From Pulveribacter suum (GTDB lineage Bacteria > Pseudomonadota > Gammaproteobacteria > Burkholderiales > Burkholderiaceae_C), in the NCBI RefSeq assembly GCF_003013695.1, contig NZ_CP027792.1:1136501-1200500 (forward strand): a stretch of DNA of 64,000 nt. The letters run 5' to 3'. The notes beneath the pieces were generated by a model. The model did not search any database, was not told where the DNA came from, and was given only the letters and a program-made list of their open reading frames with translations. A program made the position numbers and the translations under genes. Numbering within the stretch: the stretch's first letter is position 1; every line of letters starts with the position of its first letter. This document shows, in pieces, positions 8,225 to 16,765 of the stretch.

Positions 8225-9046
8225 GTGGATGCAGCTTCCTTGAACGCACACGCCGACGGCGCGGCATCTGCCGCCGCGCCGTATTACCTGCCCACCGGCG
8301 ACGAGGTCGAGGTCTTCGAGCAGTGCCACGCGCAGGGCCTGGCCGTCATGCTCAAAGGGCCCACGGGTTGCGGCAAGACGCGCTTCGTCGAGTACATGGC
8401 CTGGCGCCTGAAGCGCCCGCTCATCACCATCTCCTGCCACGACGACCTGAGCGCCAGCGACCTGATCGGGCGCTTCCTGATCAAGAACGACGGCACCGTC
8501 TGGCAGGACGGCCCGCTCACGCGCGCCGTGCGGGACGGCGCCCTGTGCTACCTGGACGAGGTGGTCGAGGCGCGGCAGGACACCGTGGTGGTGCTGCACC
8601 CCTTGACCGACCACCGGCGGCTGCTGCCCATCGACAAGACCGGCGAGGTGCTGGAAGCCGCGCCCGGCTTCGGCCTGGTGGTGTCATACAACCCCGGCTA
8701 CCAGCGCATGCTGAAAGACCTGAAGCCCAGCACGCGCCAGCGCTTCGTGGCGCTGGACTTCGACTTTCCCGCGCCGGAGGTGGAGGCGCGCATCGTCGCC
8801 CAGGAAGGCGCAATCGCCGAGCCCGACGCGCGCGCTTTGGTGCAGCTGGCCACCCGGCTGCGCGCGCTGCGCGACCGGGGCCTGGCCGAGGTGCCCAGCA
8901 CGCGCCTGCTGGTCGCTGCCGCCCAGCTGTCCGCGCGCGGTGTGGAGCTGCGCCGCGCCTGCCTGCATGCCATCGTGGCGCCCCTGTCGGACGAGGCGTC
9001 GCTGGTGGCCGCCATGCGCGACCTGGTGGACGCCACCTTTGTCTGA
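8225..9046 (+). CDS. norQ: MoxR-type AAA+ ATPase for nitric oxide reductase activation
   Basis: NorQ/CbbQ-family ATPase that, with NorD, inserts or activates the non-haem iron of NorB. The Walker A motif is GPTGCGKT (residues 45-52) and Walker B is CYLDEVVEA; a conserved sensor segment (VVSYNPGYQ) and a CbbQ C-terminal domain follow. I chose the GTG at 8225, four bases after the norB stop, because the frame has no ATG near there. A TTG at 8240 would be an alternative. About 273 residues, normal for NorQ. Translational coupling to norB is likely. Confidence 0.93.
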   Translation: MDAASLNAHADGAASAAAPYYLPTGDEVEVFEQCHAQGLAVMLKGPTGCGKTRFVEYMAWRLKRPLITISCHDDLSASDLIGRFLIKNDGTVWQDGPLTRAVRDGALCYLDEVVEARQDTVVVLHPLTDHRRLLPIDKTGEVLEAAPGFGLVVSYNPGYQRMLKDLKPSTRQRFVALDFDFPAPEVEARIVAQEGAIAEPDARALVQLATRLRALRDRGLAEVPSTRLLVAAAQLSARGVELRRACLHAIVAPLSDEASLVAAMRDLVDATFV

Positions 9047-9056
9047 TTGATGCCGC

Positions 9057-11123
9057 ATGGCAGAAGCCGAAGACGTCATCACCGACGCCGCGCGCCACGC
9101 CACCATCTACGCGCAGCAGCTGTGGCGGCGCCACCGGCCCCCACCGGCCGGCCCGCCCGTGCTGCGTCTGGCCGACGTCGCGCCGCGGCTGGATCTGCTG
9201 ATCGCCGCCGCCTTTGGCTGCAGCCTGCAACTGCGGGCGGCGCAGCAGCCCGCACCGCCCACCTTTTTGTCGCGCTGGTTTCAGCGCGGCGAGCCGCCGC
9301 ATGAGCGGGGCGCCCTGCCTGCGACCGACGGCGCCAGCATCTGGCTGCCGCCCGCGCTCGCGGCCCCGCAAGGGCTGGAGGACGCGATGCAGCAGCTGCG
9401 CACGCTGGCCATGGTGCAGGCCACGCGGGCGCTGCGCGGCGCGGCGCAATGTGCAGCCAGCGCCGCCGGCCGGTATGAGCGCACCCTGTTTGCGCTGCTG
9501 GAGGCGCACGCCGCCGACCACGAACTGGCCACGCGCCTGCCCGGCATGGCGGCACCGCTGGCGCGCCTGCGGCAGGCGGCGCTGGCTGCGCGCCCGGCAC
9601 CTGCCTCGCTGCCCAGGCACTTGCAGCCGCTGGAGGCGCTGGTGCGCGCCGTGCTGGGCGCGCCTGCCTCCCAGGCCGTCGCGCTGCCCGGCACGCAGGA
9701 GCTGCTGCTGCCCCTGCCCGCCAGCAGCGCCGACGCGCTCGCGCGGGCACGCGTACTGGCGCTGCGCCTGGCTGCGCCGGACGCGCCGCCGCGCCAGCAG
9801 CGCTGGCTGGTGGCGGGCTTGTGGCTGGGTGAGTTGCGCCCGCCTGCGCCCGCCGCCCGTTTTCTGGGCGACCCGTCAGCCGACGAGGAGGCCGGTGGCC
9901 GCGGCCCCAGCCGCTCGGTACACATGGCGCGCCGCCCGCAGGTGCGCGAAGCGCTGGAGGACGAAGACGAAGAACAGAACCAGCCCGGCGCCTGGATGGT
10001 GCAGACCGCCCAGCCGCACGAACAGGCCGCCGATCCCATGGGCCTGCAACGCCCGACCGACCGCGACACCGACACGGCGGCCGAGGAGTTCGCCGATGCC
10101 CTGTCCGAACTGCCCGAGGCGCGCCTGGTAGCCACGCCCGGCCGGCCCAAGGAGGTGCTGCTGTCCGACGACCCGCCCGAGCACCTGGCGCGCAAGGCCG
10201 GCGCGGGCCCCGGGGGCGAAGAGGGCGGCGGCGAAGCGCTGCACTACCCGGAGTGGGACTGCGCAGCCAACAGCTATCGCCACCCCGGCGCCACGGTGCG
10301 CGTGCGCCAGGCCGCCCCCGGCGCGCCCGAATGGCTGGCCGCCACCCTGGAGCAGCGCCGCGCCATGCTGCACGAGGTGCGGCGGCGCTTTGAGCTGCTG
10401 CGCAGCCGCCGCGTGCCCGTGCGCCGCCAGTGGGACGGCCCCGACATCGACCTGGAGGCCTGCATCGAAGCCCGCGCCGACTTTGCCGCCGGCCTGCCGC
10501 TGCCCCAGCAGCTGTACCGCAGCGAGCGCCGCCTGCACCGCGACCTGGCGGTGCTGGTGCTGATCGACGTGAGCGGCTCCACCGACGCCTGGGTGGCCGA
10601 AGGGCGCCGCGTGATCGACGTGGCGCGCGAGGCCCTGCTGCTGGTCAGCCTGGCGCTGGACGGCATGGGCGCGCCCTTTTGCGTGCAGGCTTTTTCGGGC
10701 GAAGGGCCGCAGGGCGTGGTGGTGAGAAACGTCAAGCGGTTTGGCGAACCCTATGGCCAGGACGTGGCGTTGCGCATCGCCGGCCTGGAGCCCGAGCACT
10801 ACACCCGCGCCGGCGCCGCGATGCGCCACGCCACGGCCACGTTGATGAAGGAGCCGGCGGCGCACCGCCTGCTGCTGCTGCTGTCCGACGGCAAGCCCAA
10901 CGACGTGGACCAGTACGAAGGCCGCTACGGGCTGGAGGACATGCGCCAGGCAGCGACCGAGGCGCGCCTGCAGGGCATCGCGCCGTTTTGCCTGACGATC
11001 GACCGCCAGGCCTCCAGCTACCTGCCCGCCGTGTTCGGCGCGCACCACTACGCGCTGCTGCAGCGGCCCGAGCGTCTGCCGGAGGTTCTGCTGGAATGGC
11101 TGCGCCGGCTGGTGGTGCAGTAG
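9057..11123 (+). CDS. norD: NorD, von Willebrand A protein for nitric oxide reductase activation
   Basis: 688-residue partner of NorQ, needed to assemble active NO reductase. The C-terminal 200 residues are a VWA domain with the metal-ion site DVSGST at about 502-507 and later SDGKPND. The N-terminal two thirds are alpha-helical and variable, with an acidic stretch (EDEDEEQNQP near 300-310) typical of NorD. It starts ten bases after norQ and ends the nor operon; a copy of the dispersed repeat follows. Length is at the upper end for the family. Confidence 0.94.
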   Translation: MAEAEDVITDAARHATIYAQQLWRRHRPPPAGPPVLRLADVAPRLDLLIAAAFGCSLQLRAAQQPAPPTFLSRWFQRGEPPHERGALPATDGASIWLPPALAAPQGLEDAMQQLRTLAMVQATRALRGAAQCAASAAGRYERTLFALLEAHAADHELATRLPGMAAPLARLRQAALAARPAPASLPRHLQPLEALVRAVLGAPASQAVALPGTQELLLPLPASSADALARARVLALRLAAPDAPPRQQRWLVAGLWLGELRPPAPAARFLGDPSADEEAGGRGPSRSVHMARRPQVREALEDEDEEQNQPGAWMVQTAQPHEQAADPMGLQRPTDRDTDTAAEEFADALSELPEARLVATPGRPKEVLLSDDPPEHLARKAGAGPGGEEGGGEALHYPEWDCAANSYRHPGATVRVRQAAPGAPEWLAATLEQRRAMLHEVRRRFELLRSRRVPVRRQWDGPDIDLEACIEARADFAAGLPLPQQLYRSERRLHRDLAVLVLIDVSGSTDAWVAEGRRVIDVAREALLLVSLALDGMGAPFCVQAFSGEGPQGVVVRNVKRFGEPYGQDVALRIAGLEPEHYTRAGAAMRHATATLMKEPAAHRLLLLLSDGKPNDVDQYEGRYGLEDMRQAATEARLQGIAPFCLTIDRQASSYLPAVFGAHHYALLQRPERLPEVLLEWLRRLVVQ

Positions 11124-11126
11124 GGC

Positions 11127-11190
11127 AGCTATAAATCTTATAGCTGCTGGCGCTTGCCTGGCGGGTGCTAGGGCCCTAAAAGGCTCTCAG
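11127..11190 (+). repeat. Dispersed repeat copy 2
   Basis: TTATAGCTGCTGGCGCTTG followed by a GC-rich tail, between norD and the convergent yciO gene. Its left part forms a perfect 8-3-8 palindrome (AGCTATAA ATC TTATAGCT, 11127-11145). Confidence 0.85.
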
Positions 11191-11199
11191 TCAGAGCCC
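11178..11199 (-). terminator. Probable terminator of the yciO operon
   Basis: On the minus strand GGCTCT-GACTG-AGAGCC forms a six-base stem followed by TTTT. It overlaps the yciO stop codon and the end of repeat copy 2. Confidence 0.5.
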
Positions 11200-11826
11200 C
11201 AGCCTGGCCAGGCTGCCCAGGCCCGCGCGCACCACGACCGCCTCGCCGCCCGTGCCCATGGGCACCAGGTCCAGCACGGTGGTCAGCTCCAGCGGGCAGC
11301 TGCCCGCGTCCACCACACCCTCGATGACCTTGTCGAAACGCTCGCGGATGTCCTCCGGGTCGTTCAGGGGCTCGGTCTCGCCCGGCGGGATCAAGGTGGT
11401 GGCCAAAAGCGGTGCGCCGTGCAGCTCCAAGAGCAGCTGCAGGCCCTTGCGCTCGGGCACGCGCAGGCCGATGGTCTTGCGCTGCGGGTGGCTCACGCGG
11501 CGCGGCACTTCCTTGGTCGCCTCTAGGATGAAGGTGTAGGGACCGGGTGTGCCCAGCTTCAAAAGCCGGTACTGCCGGTTGTCCACATGCGCGTAGCTGG
11601 ACAGCTCCGACAGGTCGCGGCACAGCAGCGACAGCAGCTGCTTGTCGTCAATCTGGCGCACGCGGCGCATGCGGTCCACCGTGGCCTTGTCGTCCAGGCG
11701 GCACACCAGCGCGTAGCTGGAATCGGTGGGCACGGCCAGGATGCCGCCCGTGGCCAGGAGCTGTTGCGCCTGCTGCAGCACGCGCGGCTGGGGGTTGTCG
11801 GGGTGGACTTCAAAGAGCTGGGCCAT
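11191..11826 (-). CDS. yciO: YciO-like Sua5/YrdC-family protein
   Basis: 211-residue protein of the threonylcarbamoyl-AMP synthase superfamily. The fold signature is present: GGILAVPTDSSYALVCRLDD near residue 27 and KQLLSLLCRDLSELS near 62, then PGPYTFILEA and RKTIGLRVPE. Details match YciO rather than TsaC, the main tRNA-t6A enzyme, so I call it YciO-like. Activity in t6A synthesis is possible but weaker in characterised YciO proteins. It starts 24 bases after the PHP gene, forming an operon of two. Confidence 0.88.
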   Translation of the reverse strand: MAQLFEVHPDNPQPRVLQQAQQLLATGGILAVPTDSSYALVCRLDDKATVDRMRRVRQIDDKQLLSLLCRDLSELSSYAHVDNRQYRLLKLGTPGPYTFILEATKEVPRRVSHPQRKTIGLRVPERKGLQLLLELHGAPLLATTLIPPGETEPLNDPEDIRERFDKVIEGVVDAGSCPLELTTVLDLVPMGTGGEAVVVRAGLGSLARLGL

Positions 11827-11850
11827 GGCGGGGTTCTCGTCTTCTTGTTG

Positions 11851-12732
11851 TCAGGTGGGGGCAGAGGAGGCTGGCGCGCGCAGGATGCGCCCCTGCAGCA
11901 GCTCCCACACGGGCGTGAGCTGATCGGGCAGGCCGGGCAGCTGGCCCAGGTCGGTGTGCGATTCATGGGGGCTGTGGAAATCGCTGCCGCGCGAGGCGGC
12001 CAGGCCGAACTCCTGCGCCATGGCGGCGTAGATGGGGTATTCGGACGGCATGTGGCTGCCCGTGACCACCTCCACCCCTTCGCCGCCGTGCTGCTTGAAC
12101 TCGGAAAACAGCGCGTATTCCTCGGTCGGCGTGAAGCGGTAGCGGCCCGGGTGGGCGATGACGGCCGCACCCCCGGCCTCGCGGATCCAGCGCACGGCAT
12201 CGCGCAGCGACGCCCAGCGGTGCTCGACATAGCCCGGGTGGCCTTCGGTCAGAAAGCGGCGAAACACCTCCGGCGTGTCGCGGCAGACGCCCGCATCGAC
12301 CAGATGGCGGGCAAAGTGCGTGCGCGAGATCAGCTCCGGGTTGCCCACGTAGCGCAGCGCGCCTTCGTAGGCGCCCATGATGCCCACCTGGGCCAGCTGG
12401 CGCGCGATCTCCTGCGCGCGCTCGCCGCGCCCGCCGCGGGTGGCGGCCAGGCCCTGCGCCAGCTGCGCGTCGTGGGCGTCGAACCCCAGGCCGACGATGT
12501 GCACCGTGGTGTCGGCGAAGGTGACGGAGATCTCCACGCCGGTCAGGTAGTCCATGCCCAGCGCCTGGGCGGCGGTGGCGGCGCGGTGCTGGCCGCCGAT
12601 CTCGTCGTGGTCGGTCAGGGCCCACAGCTGCACGCCGTTGGCATGCGCGCGAGCGGCCAGCTCTTCGGGCGTCAGCGTGCCGTCGGAGACGACGGAGTGG
12701 CAGTGCAGGTCGGCGTTCAGAAGAAGGGTCAC
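11851..12732 (-). CDS. PHP-domain phosphoesterase (RNase AM / TrpH type)
   Basis: 293 residues. The N-terminal metal motif is NADLHCHSVVSDG, followed by ALTDHDEIGG, VEISV and, near the C-terminus, RGSDFHSPHE; together these give the trinuclear metal site of PHP phosphoesterases. The E. coli homologue YciV/TrpH (RNase AM) trims RNA 5' ends and hydrolyses 3',5'-nucleoside bisphosphates. The frame opens at a GTG (12732); no in-frame ATG is near. Upstream lies a 175-base region shared with a divergent chemoreceptor. Confidence 0.9.
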   Translation of the reverse strand: MTLLLNADLHCHSVVSDGTLTPEELAARAHANGVQLWALTDHDEIGGQHRAATAAQALGMDYLTGVEISVTFADTTVHIVGLGFDAHDAQLAQGLAATRGGRGERAQEIARQLAQVGIMGAYEGALRYVGNPELISRTHFARHLVDAGVCRDTPEVFRRFLTEGHPGYVEHRWASLRDAVRWIREAGGAAVIAHPGRYRFTPTEEYALFSEFKQHGGEGVEVVTGSHMPSEYPIYAAMAQEFGLAASRGSDFHSPHESHTDLGQLPGLPDQLTPVWELLQGRILRAPASSAPT

Positions 12733-12779
12733 CAGGCCATTTTAGGGGTCGCCTGCACACGGGCCCGCGTCAGCATTTG

Positions 12780-12798
12780 TTGACGCCATGCGTCGCAA
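12780..12798. promoter_or_regulatory. Small palindrome in the divergent 12.7-12.9 kb intergenic region
   Basis: TTGACGC-CAT-GCGTCGCAA contains a perfect GACGC/GCGTC inverted repeat between the PHP gene and the chemoreceptor. An AT-rich stretch follows (12811-12842) and may hold the chemoreceptor promoter. I could not fix -35 and -10 boxes with confidence. Confidence 0.3.
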
Positions 12799-12907
12799 AC
12801 CGCACTCATGTTGTAAACAAATGTGCGTAAATATGACAATATGCCCAGAATGTGAGGCCCTGCCTTGGCTTTCGTTTCCTTTCTCCGTCTCCTGGAAAAC
12901 CTCTCTC

Positions 12908-14638
12908 ATGACTCTTCAGAACATCTCCGTAGGCCGCAAGCTGTGGTTGCTGGTGCTCGGTCTCCTGGTCTCCATGCTGGTGCTGTTGGGCGGTTTGCTG
13001 GCCTATCTCACCCATCTGGAGGATGAGGCCGCGCGCATCGTGCAGGCCAATGAAGACGCCCTGAGCCTGACGCTGCGCTGGCAGGGCCTGTCGGCCCTGG
13101 CGGTGGAGCGAGCGCTGCTGGGCGTGAGCGTGACCGATGAAACGCTGGCAACCCGCCTGCGCGGCCAGGCGGGAGAGGGCATCAAGGCCATCAGCGGCCT
13201 GCAAAAGCAGATCGACGAACAGGCCGTCACCGCCGAGGACAAGGCCCAGCTGGAGCGCATTGCCAGCGCCCGCAAGCCGGTGCTGGAATACAACGCCGAG
13301 GCCGGCCGCCTGCGTGCCGACGGCGACTTCGCCGCCGTGAGCGACCTGATAGAGGGCAAGCTGATTCCTGCCATCGAACGCTACGTGGGCGAACAAAATG
13401 CCTATGCCCAGCTGCAGGAGCGCCAGCGCGACGCGGCCAAGGAAGAAGCCGTGCAGCTGCGCCGGCGCGCCATGATGCTGGGTGCGGCGATCGCCGCCGT
13501 GATGGTGGGCCTGGGCCTGCTGCTGGCCACGCTGCTGGTGCGCTCCATCACCGCGCCGCTCACGCGCGCCGTGGGCCTGGCCGATGTGATCGCCGCCGGC
13601 GACCTGACGCAGGATGTGCACGACGAGCGCGGCGACGAGTTGGGCCAGCTGCTGCGCTCGCTGTCGGCCATGGGGGCGCGGCTGCGCAGCGTGGTGGGCG
13701 AGGTGCGCTCGGGCGTGGAATCGGTCTCCAGCGCCTCCAGCCAGATCGCCACCGGCAACCAGGACCTGTCTTCGCGCACCGAGCAGACGGCCGCGAACCT
13801 GCAGCAGACGGCGGCCAGCATGGAAGAGCTCACCGCCACCGTCACCCAGTCGGCCGACACCGCGCGCCAGGCCAATCAGCTGGCCGCCACCGCCGCCCAG
13901 GCCGCCGAGCGCGGGGGCAGCGTGGTCGGCCAGGTGGTCAGCAGCATGCAGCAGATCACGGATTCGAGCCGCAAAATCGCCGACATCATCGGCGTCATCG
14001 ACGGCATCGCCTTCCAGACCAACATCCTGGCGCTGAACGCCGCCGTGGAAGCCGCCCGGGCCGGCGAACAGGGCCGCGGCTTTGCCGTGGTGGCCGGCGA
14101 GGTGCGCAGCCTGGCGCAGCGCTCCGCCTCCGCCGCCAAGGAGATCAAGGAGCTCATCACCACCAGCGTGGACAACGTGCAGGCCGGCTCGGCCCAGGTA
14201 GAGCAGGCCGGTCAGAGCATGAGCGACATCGTCACAAGCGTGCGCCGCGTGAGCGACCTGATCGGCGAGATCACGGCCTCCTCCACCGAGCAGCGCGACG
14301 GCATCTCCCAGGTCAACCAGGCCGTGGCCAACCTGGACCAGATGACGCAGCAAAACGCCGCGCTGGTGGAGGAGTCCAGCGCCGCCGCCGCCGCCATGCA
14401 CGAGCAGGCGCAGCGCCTGGCACAGGTGGTATCGGTATTCAACGTGGGCGCAGGGGCACCGGCCGCAGCGCCTGCACCCCGGCGCGCACCGGCGCCCGTT
14501 GCCGCTGCCCGGGCACCCGCGCCCGCCCTGGCCAAGCCCAGGCCCGCGGCCAAGGCCGCTCCGGCACCGGCACCGCGCCCGCAGATCGCCGCCCCCAGCC
14601 TCACGCCGGCCGCGGACGACGACTGGGAGAGCTTTTGA
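12908..14638 (+). CDS. Methyl-accepting chemotaxis protein with C-terminal WESF tail
   Basis: 576-residue chemoreceptor. TM1 spans about residues 11-34, a four-helix-bundle periplasmic domain (about 35-188) follows, then TM2 (about 190-212), HAMP (213-265) and a cytoplasmic signalling hairpin. The conserved tip ([20 protein letters not shown]) lies near 367-386. After the hairpin a 70-residue Ala-Pro linker ends in DDDWESF, which fits the xWxxF pentapeptide that docks the methyltransferase CheR (and CheB) in other receptors. The start at 12908 ([11 protein letters not shown]) is preferred over 12788, because only it puts TM1 near the N-terminus. The ligand is unknown. Confidence 0.93.
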   Translation: MTLQNISVGRKLWLLVLGLLVSMLVLLGGLLAYLTHLEDEAARIVQANEDALSLTLRWQGLSALAVERALLGVSVTDETLATRLRGQAGEGIKAISGLQKQIDEQAVTAEDKAQLERIASARKPVLEYNAEAGRLRADGDFAAVSDLIEGKLIPAIERYVGEQNAYAQLQERQRDAAKEEAVQLRRRAMMLGAAIAAVMVGLGLLLATLLVRSITAPLTRAVGLADVIAAGDLTQDVHDERGDELGQLLRSLSAMGARLRSVVGEVRSGVESVSSASSQIATGNQDLSSRTEQTAANLQQTAASMEELTATVTQSADTARQANQLAATAAQAAERGGSVVGQVVSSMQQITDSSRKIADIIGVIDGIAFQTNILALNAAVEAARAGEQGRGFAVVAGEVRSLAQRSASAAKEIKELITTSVDNVQAGSAQVEQAGQSMSDIVTSVRRVSDLIGEITASSTEQRDGISQVNQAVANLDQMTQQNAALVEESSAAAAAMHEQAQRLAQVVSVFNVGAGAPAAAPAPRRAPAPVAAARAPAPALAKPRPAAKAAPAPAPRPQIAAPSLTPAADDDWESF

Positions 14639-14654
14639 CGGCCTCTCCGGGGTG

Positions 14655-14708
14655 CTATTGAAATGAGAGCTGCCAGCGCTTGTCTAACGGGCGCTGGCAG
14701 CTCTTTTT
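14655..14708 (+). repeat. Dispersed repeat copy 3 (terminator form)
   Basis: A repeat copy in which the core GAGCTGCCAGCGC and its complement are joined by an 11-base loop; see the terminator entry. Confidence 0.75.
14666..14708 (+). terminator. Strong intrinsic terminator made of a repeat copy
   Basis: AGAGCTGCCAGCGC pairs perfectly over 14 bases with GCGCTGGCAGCTCT, followed by a T run. It lies 28 bases after the chemoreceptor stop and terminates that transcript. Confidence 0.88.
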
Positions 14709-14792
14709 GCCTACGACGTTGCCGCGGGCGACCGGGGTGGCTACCATCGTTGTCAAATTGTTAACGCAGTCCGTGCGAACCGGGAGATACAC

Positions 14793-15623
14793 ATGGATTT
14801 GGGCATTGCAGGCAAGTGGGCGCTGGTGTGCGGCGCCAGCAAAGGGCTGGGGCAGGGGTGCGCGCAGGCACTGGTGCAAGAGGGGGTCAACCTGGTCGTC
14901 AACGCGCGCGGGGCCGATGCGCTGCAGTATGCTGCTAGCCAATTGATAGCTGCTGGCGCAGACGCAGCAAGCGCCAGGGGCCAAAAAGGCTCAGAACCTC
15001 AGGTCATCGCCGTGGCCGCCGACATCACCACACCCGAGGGCCGCGCCGCCGTGCTGGCCGCCCCTGGCGGGCCGGGTGCGCAGCTGGACATCGTGGTGAC
15101 CAACGCCGGCGGCCCGCCGCCGGGCGACTTCCGCCACTGGGACCGCGCCGCCTGGCTGGCGGCCGTGGAGGCCAATATGCTCACCCCCATCGAGCTGATG
15201 CGCGCCGTGGTGGACGGCATGGCGCAGCGGGGCTTCGGGCGCATCGTCCACATCACCTCCAGCGCCGTGAAGGCGCCCATCGACATCCTGGGCCTGTCCA
15301 ACGGCGCGCGCAGCGGGCTCACGGGCTTCGTGGCCGGCCTGGCGCGCAGCAGCATCGCCGCGCAGGGCGTCACCATCAACAACCTGCTGCCCGGCCGCTT
15401 CGACACCGACCGCCTGGCTGCCACCATGCGCGCCGCCAGCGCCCACAGCGGGCGCAGCGAGGACGAAGAGCGGCGCGTGCAGCAGCAGCGCATCCCCGCC
15501 GGCCGCTTTGGCACGGCCGCGGAGTTCGGCGCCCTCTGCGCCTTCCTGTGCAGCATGCACGCCGGCTACGTCACCGGCCAGAACGTGCTGGCCGACGGCG
15601 GCGCCTACCCAGGCACCTTCTGA
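14793..15623 (+). CDS. SDR-family oxidoreductase with altered catalytic residues
   Basis: 276-residue Rossmann-fold protein of the FabG-like short-chain dehydrogenase group. The cofactor motif is GASKGLG (14-20), NAGG is at 104-107, and the catalytic Ser region is ITSSAV (154-159). The usual Tyr-x-x-x-Lys is replaced by S169-N-G-A-R173, so classical catalysis is doubtful; a subgroup of FabG-like proteins shows the same change. Residues 47-70 (ending QKGSEPQ) are encoded by an in-frame copy of the dispersed repeat and are an extra loop after strand 2. The ribosome site GGGAGA is about six bases upstream of the ATG. Confidence 0.85.
   Translation: MDLGIAGKWALVCGASKGLGQGCAQALVQEGVNLVVNARGADALQYAASQLIAAGADAASARGQKGSEPQVIAVAADITTPEGRAAVLAAPGGPGAQLDIVVTNAGGPPPGDFRHWDRAAWLAAVEANMLTPIELMRAVVDGMAQRGFGRIVHITSSAVKAPIDILGLSNGARSGLTGFVAGLARSSIAAQGVTINNLLPGRFDTDRLAATMRAASAHSGRSEDEERRVQQQRIPAGRFGTAAEFGALCAFLCSMHAGYVTGQNVLADGGAYPGTF
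14927..15000 (+). repeat. Dispersed repeat copy 4, inside the SDR gene
   Basis: Contains TTGATAGCTGCTGGCGC, GCAAGCGCC and GGCCAAAAAGGCTCAGAA. It is translated in frame. Confidence 0.85.
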
Positions 15624-15643
15624 GGTCGGCCCCGCCACGCGCC

Positions 15644-16765
15644 ATGCAGCCCCCAGCGCCACGCTCCCTGTCGCTGGCGCATCGCGCCGGCAGGCGGCTG
15701 GCCGCCGCGCTGCTGGCCCTGGTGGCGCTGTTGGTGCCACTGCCCGGCGCCGCCGCGCAGGCCGCGGCGGCCGGTGCCACCGATGCCGGGGCGCCGTTCA
15801 AGCTGCGCGTCGTCGGCGGACTGGCCGGCATCACGCAATACACCCAGCTGGAGGCGCCGTTTTGGACGCGCGACCTGCCGCGCCTGAGCGGCGGGCGCTT
15901 CACCGCCGACATCGTGCCGTTCGACCGCGCCGGCGTGCCGGGCAGCGAGATGCTGCGCCTGCTGCACCTGGGCGTGGTGCCCTTCGGCACGGTGCTGATG
16001 AGCTCGCTGTCGGCCCAGCACCCGTTCTACACCGCGGCCGACCTGCCCGGCTTGAACCCTGACATGGCCGCGCTGCGCGCCACGCTCGCTGCCGTGCGCC
16101 CGGCGCTGGAGCAGGCGCTGCGCAGCGAGCAGGGCATCGAGCCGCTGGCGCTGTATGTCTATCCGGCGCAGGTGCTGTTTTGCCGCGAACGCCTGCGCGG
16201 CCTGGCCGATCTGCGCGGGCGCGTGGTGCGCGTGTCCTCGGCCGCCCAGGGCGACTTCATGGCGGCGCTGGGTGCCAAGCCGCGCCTGGTGCCCTTTGCC
16301 CAGATGGTGGCCGGCGTGGAAAGCGGCGCCCTGGACTGCGCGGTGACCGCCGCCATGTCCGGCAACGTGCTGGGCCTGCACCAGCACACCGCCTACCTCT
16401 ATCCGATGCCCATCACCTGGGGGCTGGCCCTCTTCGGCGCCAACCAGGCCGCCTGGCAAGCCCTGCCGCAGGAGCTGCGCACACTGCTGCGCGCCCAGCT
16501 GCCGCGGCTGGAGACGGCCATCTGGCTGAGCGCCGAGGAAGAAACCGCCAACGGCCTGGCCTGCAACACGGGCAGCAGCCGCTGCACCAGCGGGCGGCGC
16601 GGCGCCATGACGCTGGTGCCCGTCAGCGCCCAGGACGAGGCGCGCCGCGCCGAGCTGCTGCGCAGCGCCGTGCTGCCGCGCTGGCGCGAGCGCTGCGGCG
16701 CCCGCTGCGCCGGGCTGCAGCTGGGTGGCCCGGGCGCTGGCAGCCCGGCGCCGGGCAAGCCGTGA
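15644..16765 (+). CDS. DctP-type TRAP periplasmic solute-binding protein
   Basis: 373 residues with a signal peptide (AALLALVALLVPLPGAAAQA). The body is a TRAP-family binding protein: an early strand FKLRVVGG, then GSEMLRLLHLGVVPFG, the hinge segment LRGLADLRGRVVRVSSAAQGDF with the conserved Arg that usually binds a carboxylate, and GVESGALDCAVTA. There are no dctQ/dctM permease genes nearby. Instead its stop overlaps the GTG of a GGDEF-EAL gene (GTGA), so the two are translationally coupled, which suggests it serves signalling rather than uptake. The C-terminal 50 residues hold four Cys and are unusual. Confidence 0.85.
   Translation: MQPPAPRSLSLAHRAGRRLAAALLALVALLVPLPGAAAQAAAAGATDAGAPFKLRVVGGLAGITQYTQLEAPFWTRDLPRLSGGRFTADIVPFDRAGVPGSEMLRLLHLGVVPFGTVLMSSLSAQHPFYTAADLPGLNPDMAALRATLAAVRPALEQALRSEQGIEPLALYVYPAQVLFCRERLRGLADLRGRVVRVSSAAQGDFMAALGAKPRLVPFAQMVAGVESGALDCAVTAAMSGNVLGLHQHTAYLYPMPITWGLALFGANQAAWQALPQELRTLLRAQLPRLETAIWLSAEEETANGLACNTGSSRCTSGRRGAMTLVPVSAQDEARRAELLRSAVLPRWRERCGARCAGLQLGGPGAGSPAPGKP

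Noticed and set aside
12788..12907. Extension of the chemoreceptor to an ATG at 12788
   Set aside because: Adds 40 residues with several Cys before TM1 and no ribosome site; the region looks like promoter DNA.
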